NCBI GenBank assembly: GCA_038373885.1
Contig: JAWZYV010019969.1
Span: forward strand, 1,054,001 to 1,118,000
Direction: 5' to 3'
Source of the DNA: Cheiracanthium punctorium
Taxonomy: Eukaryota > Arthropoda > Arachnida > Araneae > Cheiracanthiidae
Length of the DNA stretch: 64,000 bases
How positions within the stretch are numbered: the stretch's first letter is position 1; each line of letters opens with the position of its first letter. The notes below the pieces were generated by a model. It was given only the letters and a program-made list of their open reading frames with translations, did no database searches and was not told the DNA's origin. Position numbers and translations under genes: made by a program. This document shows positions 33,205 to 43,384 of the stretch, one piece after another.

Positions 33205-33590
33205 GAAACTAAATGAATTCAGCGAAAAGCGCTATCTTACAGGCAAACTTCATTTAGAACTTTTAGAAGGCGCCGATGATGGTCCAATATTCATATCAAT
33301 ACTCATGACGAATCGAAAGACTCCCGCTTCTCTCTCGTATTCGTATACGCGCCGGCAATAAATCGCAGAGACGAGGTTATAGACAGTCTTTTCTTTTCCC
33401 AGAAGAGTACAGAAAATTGCTTGAAAACGCAACTACACAGTTACCAACGTGTGCAGTTCGTAATTAACCCCTTCACGCAAAGAGGGACTTTTGTATTAGT
33501 GGAATAACAATTTAGAGAGAACAAGCCTGAGCAATTCTATAAAAGAATTATTATTTACAAAAAGTGGTTGGCACATGCTCGCAGTTTTGC
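33205..33590. other. Unrecognised GC-richer patch
   Basis: 33240-33470 has even base composition. A 60-codon minus-strand frame (33250-33432) lies here without a recognisable motif. TTAACCCCTTCACGC at 33464-33478 looks like one tip of a TTAA-type element, but I cannot find a partner tip. Confidence 0.35.
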
Positions 33591-33704
33591 AACAATGAGA
33601 GAAAGTCAATTAATAAAGAGACAGTGAATATTGCACAAAAACTATGCCATGTACAAAAGTGGCGATGGGTCTGAAATGGAGAGTCGGGTGCGGCGAAATG
33701 ATTT

Positions 33705-34229
33705 ATGCGTGTATCTCTCGTCAGAAAAACTTGTCCGGCATGGAGTGAGAAAATGACGATAACGGAGCAGCAGCCGCGTGAAGTCATTTCATTTTTGAAA
33801 GGGGCCCGGAATGGTAGAATCCAAAGCTTAACAGTGCGGTGTTGTGCGTTTTGGTTTTTTGAAACGTTATTGAAGCTTAGGAATGCAATAAAATCGAAAT
33901 GCCCACGTAAACTTTCCCGAGGTGTCGTCATCCAGTTGCACGACAACGCTAGACCACACAGAGCCAACGCAACAATGTAACTTGTGCAGAAAATCAAGTG
34001 GGAAGTCCTGAGGCACCATCCTTATAGTCCAGATCTGTCGCCATGTGAATTAGTTTTACACATCTTCTCTGAATTCAAAAAAGCACTCCGGGGTCACCAA
34101 TTTCAAGCGGACGAAGACGTCAAGGAATACACGTGCAACTGGCTTAAACAGGAAATAAAGGATTTCTACAATCACTGCTTTATGCGACTAGTGTCACAAT
34201 CGGATAAATGCATAAACACCTACGGATAA
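33705..34229 (+). pseudogene. mariner (DD34D) transposase pseudogene
   Basis: The frame starting at 33705 is open for 91 codons to a stop at 33978, then continues in the same frame to 34229. It contains RNAIKSKCPRKLSRGVVIQL, HDNARPH, then after the stop WEVLRHHPYSPDLSPCE, and DFYNHCFMRLVSQSDKC. These are the mariner blocks LLHDNARPH, HPPYSPDLAPSD and FYxxGxxKLxxRWDKC. The second catalytic Asp is kept; the third position, 34 residues on (counting the stop), is Glu instead of Asp. Codons before about 33840 do not follow the usual middle of the protein, and TEQQPREVISFL near the start resembles the N-terminal helix of some mariners, so an internal deletion may have joined the two ends; this is a guess. 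The 148-residue frame on the opposite strand is a shadow. Confidence 0.85.
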
Positions 34230-34522
34230 TACTTTTGAATTTTATTAAATAATTACTGTGAAATTGCCTCTGACTCGTTATGTATTGACTGCACCTAATA
34301 GTTTAACAGACATTAGTGTCTGTCTGGTGGTTGAAATGCAAATAGACTTTTCTTTTCCAGACCGTAAAATCTAAGGAAAATAATCGAGAGTACGGTTCTT
34401 CAGCTTTTACAAACACTGGGATACTCTTTTATGGAGATCCCTAAGTACAATCAGATATTGAAATGAAGATGCTGAAATCGGATTTTAAAACGAAATAGAG
34501 GTTCTTGGTATTATTGATTTAA

Positions 34523-35590
34523 CTAGCTGAGGTACCCGTTCTTCGAAACGGGAATGAATGGACTTTTCGATATTACGATTTGTTGTGATTACTATTTATT
34601 GTAATAAAGAGATGTATCAAAATGGATATCGCGTTATATTGTATTCGTTAATCATCAATACCGAATTTCAAGGCAATGGTTTGTACGGTGCAGAAGGCGA
34701 TGCGGAGTAGCGCAATCTAGTGGCGAGTTTTAGTAAAACGGATACGGCGGAAATATTCTTCGCATTCAGATATCAATGTATACGAATTTTCATGATGATC
34801 GGCTGGACAGTCCTGAAGTTCATGTGTGGACGCAACATCGAATGCAAGTTATAGGAAAATGGATAGCGCCAAACTCTTCCCCGTGTTCAAATATCTATGT
34901 ATACCTATTTTCATAGCGATCAGTTACCATCTAGTGGTCAGTTAACCATCTAGTGATTAATTAAAGTAATGATTTGCTACAGCGCCGTCAAGTGGCGAGT
35001 TGTAGCAAAATGGATAACGCCAAAATATTCTCATTGTTCAAATAGCTATGTATACTGATTTTCATAGCGACCGTTTGAATGGTCAGGAATTTGGCCTGCT
35101 GCAGGGCCATTAGTGGCGAGTTAAAACAATAATGCATTGCAGTGCCATCTAATGGTGAGTAACATCAAAAGGAACACAGTTAGAATATATTATTCGTGCT
35201 CAAATGTGTAAGTATAAAAAATTTTATGCCGATCAGTCGAACGGTATAGAGGTTGACGTGTTGCAGTGCCATTTAGAGGCAAGATACAGCAAAATGGATA
35301 GTGAAAAATATACCCCGTTTTCTAATATCCGCGTGTACCAAATTTCATCGAAATCAGTTGCACGATATTCGCATAGCAAACAGCTAAACGGAATAGAATT
35401 CGACGTTCTGATGCGCCATCTAGTGGCAAGTTAGAGGAAAACGGGTAGCATAAAAACCTTCTCCATGATGAAAGACTTAGGTCAACCAAATTTCATGGTG
35501 ATCGGTCAAACGGTACTGGAGTTCTTCTACCTCATACACATATACCAACATTCATTTTTATCTATAACCAGTGATATTATATATACCAGT
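34523..35590 (+). repeat. Dispersed repeat with about seven internal units carrying CTCF-like motifs
   Basis: The repeat opens AACTAGCTGAGGTACCCGTT and CTTCGAAACGGG, as do related starts at 46305 and 46645, and ends ACATTCATTTTTATCTATA. Inside, a unit of roughly 110-150 bp recurs: GCGCCATCTAGTGGCGAGTT, AGCAAAATGGATAGCGCCAA, then CAAATATCTATGTATACC and TTTTCATAGCGATCAGT. Motif positions are about 34710, 34927, 34946, 34982, 35105, 35142, 35266 and 35413. The frame at 35204-35434 (+) reads through two units and is not a gene. Confidence 0.7.
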
Positions 35591-38130
35591 CTCAAATAAA
35601 ATCTAGTTTCAAATCTAAGTATCGTCAAAGGGCCAACATACGCCATTTTGAAAAATTTTTTCAGGGAATCATTCGAAGCATTGACTTAGCAGCAATCAAA
35701 ATGGGAAATGGTTTGACCGCCAATAAGTAAAGCAGGCATTTATTTCAAAAGTGGAATTCCTTAATAGCCGAATTTTTTAAATTATCAACGTTTAACGTGT
35801 TTTATTCATCGTTACTCCGATGTACTAAATGCGAAGATTTCAATTTTCTGAAATTTGGCGGAATTCCCCTAACTTAAATCAATGTACTCAATTGGCGAGA
35901 ATTCTGAAGATAGATTGCTCGAAATCCCTTAATAACTGCATTATTTCTGCACGGATTATCAGAATTTAACGCTGTATTCTAATAAAATCTATGCAGTTGT
36001 TTTCAAAAATCTATTTCCTTAAGCTCTCAGTAAATTGAGCCAAGCCGAAAATTGCTGTGCAAACCGCTAGAACTCACTTTCTCAAAATCGGCATATTAGC
36101 CATTTTATTTTTCGCCAAACTAAAAAATTTTACATATTAGCCTCGGAAATCTTCATTTCTTATTGTTTTGCGTATAAAACATTACATTCCTGCTCTGATT
36201 TCCCATGCACACGATATTATAATAAAAAAAAATAACCTTACGAATATAAACTTAAAAAAAAAATCATTATTATTCTTTTATTTTTCTTTGAGAATTTAAA
36301 ACATTTTATTCGGCAAAATCGCCACACATGGCAATAATGATGCTTATTTCATACTTTTTTCACTACAGGGGTTACAATTACGGAAAGCTTTCTGCGTGGA
36401 GAACATAAAAAATCTCTTAAATGGAGAACGGGTGGACTCACAAAGTTTTATAGTGGACTATAATTTATTCGATATTATTTTACATATCTGTGCAAAATTT
36501 CAGGCTGATAGGTCCATTTTTGTGGATTTGTATACTAATCAAATCCACAAACAGAATTTCATTTTTATTTATAAGATGAAATAAATAAATAAACTTATAA
36601 ATCTGGAAAAAGCTGTTAAGTATGACGTCAAAATGAAGTCATTGTCATTTGCAATAGCTAATTTTGTTACGCAAATGATTAACTTTTTTGACTCTCGGAA
36701 ATGAAATGTAGCCGAAAATAGCGAAAAATCGCTTTAAAATGAGGGAACGGGTGGATTTTCAGATTTTTAAAGTGGCACAGATTGTTTTTTATATTTTTAT
36801 ACATAATTATGAAAATTTCAAGCGGATCGTACAAGCGATGTAGAAATTATTAGGCTTTTTGTCCTTGACATTGCAATGTTTTGCAGTAATTGCGGAAAAA
36901 GTTTTATCTTGAAGTCAGGGATCAGCGCAACTATATAGTAATTAAAATAATTATAGTAAAATTTCTTTTATTTAAAAAAGAAAAAGAACATCTTTTTAAC
37001 ATTGGCAATCGATTCGACTGTGAATACATTGAACTGACGTCACTATGCCTCTTAAGACTACTGAAAGTCGAGCTTATTCTAGCATTGGTTCTTCCGTGCT
37101 ATCAGAATTATCGTCTGCAGGAGGCCTTGAGTTTAGAATTAATAAATGGCATTTTAGTCCGTTGCTTAGGTTTATGAATTTAATTACTTTAACTCACTCA
37201 GCTGAAAATGTTCTTCATTTTGAATGTTGCAAAATCACTTTTGAAATATGATGCATTAAAAAATTCCCATTACTCATTTAATTTTGTATTTAACCATGCT
37301 ACAACCGTAACATTACGTGACATATGCATGCTGCAAAATAAAATTACTTTCCGATTGCATTTCGCTATTTTTGGTATATTTCTTTTTATTTATTAATTTT
37401 TTTCTAGATTTTAGGACAAAGTTTTACATACCTAATACGAATGTAGTAAAATCTAAATCAATACGGTAAAATCTTCTTCCAGACGCAATCATACCTTAGT
37501 TAAGCACTCCCAAGGGTAAAATAAATCATTTGAAATCTAAAATGTTTTTTTTTATTTATTTATTAACGAAAACGCTGGAATGTTCTTTCAGTGGCAATCA
37601 AATCTAGTTCAATCATAGCATAAGGGATAAAATGGCGGCTTTCACAAGGGTTGCCATATATACACAGAATGTTGCCAAGGATATGACTGGTTTAAAAAAA
37701 AAAGCGTCATCTTAAATATTGAACTCCTGGTGTCCAAACGATCTTGCTATTTGAAAATAGTTAACTTTATGTTAACACACGTATTTATTTCTCGTGAATC
37801 TTAACTTGGCGTAATTCCAACTTCATGTTTTTTCGAATCCAACATACTTTTAAGAGCTTTCCAGCTTTGTTGCGAAAACATAAATCGTTTTTTGCTGGAG
37901 CAAGGTCGCCAAATATGGTAAGCTAGATGCCCATCTCTTCTGTTTTTAATTAATATTTTCTAAATAATTCGAATTTCAAAATTTTTTTTTACGGCACTGG
38001 CTTTTTTTTACCTATTTAGCCTCTGTGCCAAATTTGACCCGGATCCGACAAGCTCTCTGGCTACCTATAGCGAACACACACACATACATCTCATTAGCAT
38101 ACTACGCTATTATTAAAGAGGATGGCCAGA
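35591..38130. repeat. Old repeats, mostly 3'-end-like fragments
   Basis: 36412-36600 and 36740-36850 are related: GAGAACGGGTGGACTC/GGGAACGGGTGGATTT, then a TTTTTATA block, then AAATTTCAGGCTGATAGG/AAATTTCAAGCGGATCG. 37998-38110 reads CTGTGCCAAATTTGACCCGG, TCCGACAAGCTCTCTGGCTA and (ACAC)ATACAT, a pattern shared by ends of several arthropod repeats. The frame at 36890-37251 (+) is not recognisable as a protein. No host gene is supported. Confidence 0.45.
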
Positions 38131-38760
38131 ACCAGTTGCTTGAAAAGTGATTTCTTTTATCTGAACACTTTTCCAGAATAAAAACGACATAAGCTTGTAT
38201 GCGGAATAAAAGCATTATTTATAAACTTGAAAAGTTCGCCATTCTGAGAAAAAAAAAATCATTAACGGTCAGATCTCTTTATTTTGAATATTTGAAACTG
38301 GTGTGGCAATTTTAAAATAGATATATAAAATGATTTCCATACCGCTATTTTAATGAAAGGGAAAGAAATGGCAAATTTTTAGACTCGAGAAGGCTAAAGG
38401 GACTATATTCGATATACTGCTCTTTTAAAAATGCTATTATTGCAAAAGGATATTTTTTTCGTTTCTTTAAAGTCAAAAAATGTAATGAATTGCCTTCGGG
38501 CTGTTACAATCTACATTCTATCAAAATCACTCAACTCTGCAACTTTTCCCATTGCACGTAGATGTGACGGCAGTAATCATACATTATTCACCCCAGCAGT
38601 AGTTAAATCCCACTCTCACCTGCTTACGTGTCTTCCAAGTTATACAGGCGACTTCATTGAAAAGTGTGCCAAAAGTCTTATTTTGGCTCTTCAGAGTATT
38701 ACGGAAAGCTAAAACAAGATTATACATATATACGCACACACACGAGATGGCCATAATTAA
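38131..38760. other. Unmatched 93-codon frame at 38431-38712
   Basis: The plus-strand frame from 38431 to 38712 has balanced composition in its second half, where both strands are fairly open. I do not recognise it and see no splice sites that decide for or against. Rest AT-rich. Confidence 0.3.
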
Positions 38761-39320
38761 AGTTGAGGTGTTTAGAGATCGATTGTGAAAAAACCATTCG
38801 GTGAAACTGAACCAATTTACAGTAAATATAGTACTATTAAGACCACGGGGTTTGATTACAAAAGAAAAATAAAATAGTTCGGATTTGCGTCACCAGGGGG
38901 CAGAAAGGCGCTGTAAGGTCCATTTTTGGAGTAAAATAAGCTTAAGGAACACAGAGAGTTAACATTTATTGGCATATAGACATCAGGGGCTCAACAAGCT
39001 TCCCTTGCAGTTGACCGAAAAAGTGCATTCTCTTAACTGCATTACCTATTACAGAATGCAGCAAATCTCTTTTCATTTGCTTAAGGTGCAATGTAAATCG
39101 GTTCTTTGAAGCGACTAAAATAATCCAGTTAGAGAATGTAAAATGTGGTGTTAATAGCTAAATGCTTGTAAGAGATAACTTTCTGTACTTTCTATTCTTA
39201 TTTTACTCCAAAAATGGACCTACAGCGCCACTATGGTATAACATCCAAACTTGTGTTTTCTTTTTTAATCAAAGCTCTACGGTCTAGTACTTACTGAAAT
39301 TTTGGTTCAGTTTGGTCAAC
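38761..39320. mobile_element. Foldback element with about 140-bp inverted ends, cut by a hAT end
   Basis: The left arm (GTGAAACTGAACCAATTTAC ... GGCGCTGTAAGGTCCATTTT, then TGGAGTAAAATAAG) and the right arm (reverse complement AAACTGAACCAAAATTTCAG ... GGCGCTGTAGGTCCATTTTT) pair imperfectly over about 140 bp. The right arm stops at TTTGGTCAAC where the hAT tip CAGTAGGGATCG begins. The left arm extends further out, through GATGGCCATAATTAAAG at 38744, so the right arm has lost its outer part. A piece resembling that lost part lies at 44847-44900. Confidence 0.6.
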
Positions 39321-39480
39321 CAGTAGGGATCGACCGATAGTATCGGCAACCGATAGTATCGGCGCCGATACCTCCAATTTTTTTAGGTATCGGTATCGGT
39401 TCTTTCGATTCTAAAAGTATCGGGAAAGTATCGGTTTCTGTTGCTTTCATCCATTTTCACCGATACTTTTCAACCGATAC
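39321..39480 (+). mobile_element. Left end of a hAT element, CAGTAGGGATCGACCGATA
   Basis: CAGTAGGGATCGACCGATAG is followed by a dense cluster of CGATAC and GTATCGG subterminal motifs in both orientations up to about 39480. hAT tips with CAGnnnTGGnCGACCGAT-like sequence and subterminal motif clusters are transposase binding arrays. 347 bases in, a BED finger coding exon follows on the same strand, as expected for an autonomous hAT. The matching right tip (GGTCGATCCCTACTG) is not in the window. Confidence 0.7.
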
Positions 39481-39666
39481 TTCGCTTTTCAGAAGAAACA
39501 ACGCAGGCGCAACACCATTCTAGAATCTTTATTTTGGTAATGAGATGAGAGGCGTTGTTTCATTGGCACATTTGTTTGTGCGAGTGTTTTCGAACTGTGT
39601 TTTTTTTATTTTTTTTATTCTAACCATCGCTAAATGTATGTCGTATCACCATGTGTGGTCGAAATA

Positions 39667-39790
39667 ATGGACGAAGAATCGTTAGATGACAGTTTAACAG
39701 GACAATCGTCTATTCTTCTAAATCATTTTGAATTGGTGCCCAACACTAAATACGCTATCTGCAAGGATTGCAAAAAACAAATGTCGAGAG
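39667..39790 (+). CDS. hAT transposase, first exon with BED zinc finger start (fragment)
   Basis: An ATG at 39667 opens 41 codons that end at a splice-donor-like AGAG|GTAGGC (39787-39796). The product reads SILLNHFELVPNTKYAIC, then KDCKKQMSRG. This is the start of a BED-type zinc finger (aromatic/His part, then CxxC) found at the N terminus of hAT transposases and of ZBED host genes derived from them; it binds the element's ends. It follows a hAT left tip and its motif cluster by about 190 bases, which fits a transposase and not a host gene. The second exon, with the His pair of the finger and the RNase H-like catalytic domain, is not found downstream on this strand within the window. The gene is therefore truncated or split by later insertions. 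Confidence 0.65.
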
Positions 39791-39876
39791 GTAGGCTATA
39801 ATTTTATTCCAGTTTTATGAAAGTTTATTTTCTCACTGTGTTGACTCGAAAAAAATTCATTCATATATTTATGCAC

Positions 39877-40805
39877 ACAATTGAATCTCCTCTATAACGA
39901 ACTTGCTCGGTTCCAGTTAAAAAATTCTCTAAAGAGAAAATTTTGTTGTACAGAGATTTTTGCAGTTAGTTCAGCAAATATTACAAACTTTTTGGTTAAT
40001 TCGATGTTTACGAGTATTAAGTTATGACTTTCAATTAAAAATAAATTGGTATTTATTATAAATTTGTTAAACTTAGGGGTTTCTTACTTTTTATTGTATG
40101 AATCAAATGTTCAAAAGTAAAGACAATCCACGAATTTAGAGAATAAAATATGTAATGCACTTACGTTTATTTTACTTCAAAATTCCGTTATTTTTTTATT
40201 GTTTTGCATTATGTGATTTTAAAGTTTCATAAAAATATTCACATTTTAAAAGTCCGCTGAAAATAGAGTGAGGCACATTTTCTTCCATTTGGAAACCTCT
40301 TTTTAATGGTTTTGAAAGGTTGAAGCATTAAAGTTTGATGTGGTATTGCTCGTGAAGCGGAGGGCCTTATTATTATAAGTGCAAATTGGACTTTGCCCAG
40401 GGCCCCCGACTTGAAAGGGCCCCCAATTTTAAATGTTTTTTTCTGAAATATTCTTTTTTATATCAAAATTTTATAAAAAATATAACAAATTTCATAGTTT
40501 GGGGCCCCCAAATCTATCAATGCCCGCTGCCCCAGTTGGTCATAACCGGGCACTGGTAAAGTGTCTTCATTATCGGAGTCACTTTCCTGGTCTCCATTTT
40601 TACTATCTGTTACTCTTCCACAAAGTGGTCTGTTCAAAAATTTAAATTTTCTTCAAAACTAACAAAAAAAAAAAATCAAAGGTAAATCTGAAATATTCAC
40701 TATGGGAAGATAAGCTCTTCGTTATATGGAGATTGTTTATAGTGTCATTTAAGCCTTAAAGTTACGTTTCCATGAAAAATTTCGTTACAGGGAGATTCTG
40801 TTGTA
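39877..40805. mobile_element. Possible pogo/Tigger-like nonautonomous element
   Basis: The left end ACAATTGAATCTCCTCTATA-ACGAAC and the right end (reverse complement TACAACAGAATCTCCCTGTA-ACGAA) are imperfect inverted repeats of about 25 bp. CCTCTATAACGAA-type ends resemble pogo/Tigger elements of the Tc1-mariner group. A TA flank is not clear on the left. 40380-40520 inside it has paired GGGCCCCC motifs and may be a nested MITE. The 70-codon frame at 40433-40645 crosses this and is spurious. Confidence 0.45.
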
Positions 40806-40865
40806 TATATAGGCTTTTGATATTGTTGGAGAATGTCTAGCTCTTGATACAGATTTCACGCTTAA

Positions 40866-41376
40866 CCCTTTGAGGCGCAACCCTTTCCCAATGCTGAAAA
40901 AAGGGCAGCCGTTGCCATCGCTCGACTTAACTACCAGCAAGATGGCGGACGAACGAAACGTTCATCGCGTGCCACCGATCTAGAGACCCTTTTTTTGACG
41001 CAGCTGGCTGTGCGCGAGCACAGCCAGCTGTCGTCAAAAAAGGGTCTCTAGATCGGTGGCACGCGATGAACGTTTCGTTCGTCCGCCATCTTGCTGGTAG
41101 TTAAGTCGAGCGATGGCAACAGCTGCCCTTTTTTCAGCATTGGGCAATCTGTCTAGCCGTTCTCGCATTCTTCCATTTCTCAGCAGATGTCAGTGCTGTT
41201 GAATATAATCGTGACCATTTTTTGACGGGAAATGACGTGCTAAAAATTAAGGATTTTCATTGAGCTATGTCACCCGCAATTATTTTTATAAAAATCCAAT
41301 CTATTCTTCGTGACTGGCAACAGTCAAAACGTCAGAGTTTGATGTTCCCAGAGCGGGATCACTGCGCCTTAAAGGG
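40866..41376. mobile_element. piggyBac-like MITE, CCCTTTRAGGCGCA ends, TTAA TSD
   Basis: TTAA stands at 40862-40865 and 41377-41380. The left tip CCCTTTGAGGCGCA and the reverse complement of the right tip CCCTTTAAGGCGCA match at 13 of 14 positions. CCC tips with a TTAA target are characteristic of piggyBac-type elements. The 511-bp element has no transposase. Its left half is a large hairpin, entered separately. Confidence 0.88.
40887..41144. repeat. Near-perfect 258-bp hairpin inside the piggyBac-like MITE
   Basis: The left arm from CCCAATGCTGAAAAAAGGGC to GCTGGCTGTGC (40887-41013) is followed by a 4-base loop (GCGA) and a right arm that is its reverse complement to 41144. I count one substitution (GCAGCCGTT against GCAGCTGTT) and two compensating one-base indels in about 127 bp. 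Both arms contain CAAGATGGCGG and CCACCGATCTAGAGACCC. If transcribed, this would give a long double-stranded RNA stem. Confidence 0.95.
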
Positions 41377-41380
41377 TTAA

Positions 41381-41542
41381 GAGACATGTTTTATATTTTT
41401 ATTTTAAGAAATTGGTGCAAGGACATCTGATTCGGCTTGGGTATGATATAGAATTGATGGGGTAGACGGTCAAAAATGATGGGGTAGACGGTCCTGACAT
41501 CGTTTAATATTTCAGGGGATGACCCCCTTTAAAGTGTTAAAG
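41381..41542. other. Short spacer with a 20-bp direct repeat
   Basis: GATGGGGTAGACGGTC occurs at 41456-41471 and again at 41478-41493, a local tandem duplication. No coding sequence. Confidence 0.6.
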
Positions 41543-41720
41543 CAGGTATGGGCAACCTTTGAAAAGTTGTGGGCCAAACTTTAGGATATTAGAAAAGTCG
41601 CGGGCCAAACTTGCGGATTTTAGTGAAGTGGCGGGCCGTATAATTGATATTTATATGAGATATTGAATCGTTTATACGGAGTTTTCAAATGTTCCACGGG
41701 CCGGCGGTTGCCCATATGTG
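41543..41720. mobile_element. hAT MITE, CAGGTATGGGCAACC ends, TSD TGTTAAAG
   Basis: The element begins CAGGTATGGGCAACCTTTG and ends GGCGGTTGCCCATATGTG. TGTTAAAG is duplicated exactly at 41535-41542 and 41721-41728. GCGGGCC and GTGGGCC motifs recur three times on one side and pair with GGGCCGG near the other. At 178 bp it is a typical short hAT MITE; no protein is encoded. It lies 106 bp from the Tc1-like element. Confidence 0.92.
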
Positions 41721-41826
41721 TGTTAAAGTGTAATATTTCAGCCTTCGAAATACGTTTGAGGATTTGTTTCTATTTAGCTTATAGAACTTCAGATACAGGC
41801 ATTTTAATATTAGTCAGCCGAAAATA

Positions 41827-43235
41827 CACTGCTGGCCACCCAAATTGCAACACCAAGAAAAACAAGAGATATCACAACAAAATTTATTGTGTAGATAACA
41901 TGTTGACCAAGTAACAAATGATTAAATTTACAGCATTCTATGAAGCGTGGTTCCTGCCAAAATCAGTACCCAGAGTAGCCGCCGTTGTTGGAGATCACAG
42001 CTGCCACACGCCTCGGCATTGATTCAAAGAGACTTTGAATGTGTTCTTGGGGTACAGCAGACCAAGCAGCTTCCACACGTTGCCAAAGTTGATCTGGTGT
42101 GACAGCTGGGGATGAACTCTGGGTCAGTCGTTGAGCAACCATGGACCACATGTTTTCTATCGGCGAAAGATCCGGAGAGCGCGCCGGCCAGGGAAGCAAT
42201 TCAATCTGGTGATTGACGAAGAACCCTTGGACAATGCGTGCCACGTGTGGCCGTGCATTATCCTGCTGAAATATGGCTGTTGGCAAGCCTTGAAGGTAAG
42301 AAAGGACAACTGGCTCCAACACCTCGGAGATGTAGTGCTGGCTGGTTAAAGTACCGGCAATGCGTACTAGAGGAGTGCGAGAGAGATATCCGATACCGCC
42401 CCATACCATAATACCCGGTGCAGGACCAGTGTGACGGTGCATAATGCAGCTGTTCAGCATCCTCTCTCCACGGTGTCTCCAGACTCGAATCCGACCGTCG
42501 TGGTGTTGCATACAGAAGCGTGACTCGTCAGTAAAGAGAATTTCATTCCATTCTGTCGTCCACATCCTTCTTTCATCGCACCATTGGCGGCGGAGACGTC
42601 TGTGGTTCCGCGTCAGAGGTAGACAAAGCAACGGACGTCTTGCGGACAGACCATTCTGCTGTAAACGACGTCGAATGGTACGCGCAGACACTGGATGATG
42701 CGTTACAGACTGAATCTGCTGTGATATGGTTCGTGATGTGACTGAGCGGTCCGTCACTGCCATGCGTACAATCTGCCTGTCATCACGTGACGTGGAGCAC
42801 TGAGGTCGATGCGGTCGATCACGTCTGTCCGTCGTACCCTCCTGCACCCAACGATCACATATCCGCATCACAGTTGTTTGGTTTCGTCCAATACGACGAC
42901 CGATTTCCCTGAAAGATAACCCACAATCTCGGTATGCCACTATCCTTCCTCTGTCAAACTCGGATACTTGATCAAAAGATGATCGTTGTTTCCTACGAGG
43001 CATAATTTATCGTTTTTTTGAAAAAAAAGCAAGAAAAACACAATTGCTGTACTTGAAACCGTCGAAATCTCCAAGCCTTAAATAGCGCTTTGAGGTGGCG
43101 CCACAGGCGCGCTTGATGTGCGTCTGCGCTGAAATTCTAATCATTTGCATATCTCACCTCAGCTAATGCATGTTGTAAATTTCATATTATTTGCATGCTT
43201 CCTTCAGGGTGTTGCATTTACGATGGCCAGCAGTG
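41827..43235 (-). mobile_element. Complete Tc1-like transposon (1409 bp)
   Basis: TA dinucleotides at 41825-41826 and 43236-43237 are the target duplication. The 28-bp inverted ends (CACTGCTGGCCA then variable, then GCAACACC) match at 24 of 28 positions, with the outer 12 bases identical. The transposase gene fills most of the inside on the minus strand. Ends, target and gene are all intact in appearance, so this is a candidate for a recently active copy. Its ends resemble those of the Tc1/Tcb group from nematodes. Confidence 0.96.
41963..43003 (-). CDS. Tc1-like DD34E transposase, intact
   Basis: The enzyme excises and inserts its own transposon at TA sites in the nucleus. The 346-codon frame starts at 43003, 25 bases inside a run that separates it from the right end, and stops at 41963; 340-350 residues is the usual Tc1 length. 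Residues 10-60 form the first helix-turn-helix (FREIGRRIGRNQTTVMRICD), an RPHRP motif near 63-67 resembles the GRPR linker, and 75-120 form the second helix-turn-helix. The catalytic triad is complete: Asp159 in LFTDESRF, Asp248 in QQDNARPH, and Glu283 in SPIENMW, with exactly 34 residues between the last two. WGGIGY at 201-206 is the Gly-rich box. There are no stops or frameshifts. No intron is needed. Plus-strand frames at 42131-42349 and 42444-42698 are shadows. Expression would rely on a host promoter or one near the end; none is evident. Confidence 0.97.
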   Translation of the reverse strand: MPRRKQRSSFDQVSEFDRGRIVAYRDCGLSFREIGRRIGRNQTTVMRICDRWVQEGTTDRRDRPHRPQCSTSRDDRQIVRMAVTDRSVTSRTISQQIQSVTHHPVSARTIRRRLQQNGLSARRPLLCLPLTRNHRRLRRQWCDERRMWTTEWNEILFTDESRFCMQHHDGRIRVWRHRGERMLNSCIMHRHTGPAPGIMVWGGIGYLSRTPLVRIAGTLTSQHYISEVLEPVVLSYLQGLPTAIFQQDNARPHVARIVQGFFVNHQIELLPWPARSPDLSPIENMWSMVAQRLTQSSSPAVTPDQLWQRVEAAWSAVPQEHIQSLFESMPRRVAAVISNNGGYSGY

Positions 43236-43237
43236 TA

Positions 43238-43384
43238 TTTGAAACCGAAAGTAGCATTCTGCTATCCGAAGTGAATCGTATTTCTGCGCATGCAAACGGG
43301 GATAGGGTTTGAACCGAATGACGTTTGTCGGACATACCCCCCCCCATGGTGCCCCTCTGCAAACGTAAAAAAAAGGCTCTAGAT
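43238..43384. other. Short spacer between Tc1 and a hAT MITE
   Basis: No gene. Several C-runs (CCCCCCCCC near 43338) lie here. The 69-codon minus-strand frame at 43218-43427 starts inside the hAT MITE and ends in the Tc1 tip, so it is spurious. Confidence 0.6.

Noticed and set aside
33551..33997. 148-residue minus-strand frame
   Set aside because: It lies antisense to the mariner pseudogene, whose conserved blocks fix the plus strand as the true coding strand.
42131..42698. Plus-strand frames inside the Tc1-like element
   Set aside because: They are shadows of the intact minus-strand transposase.
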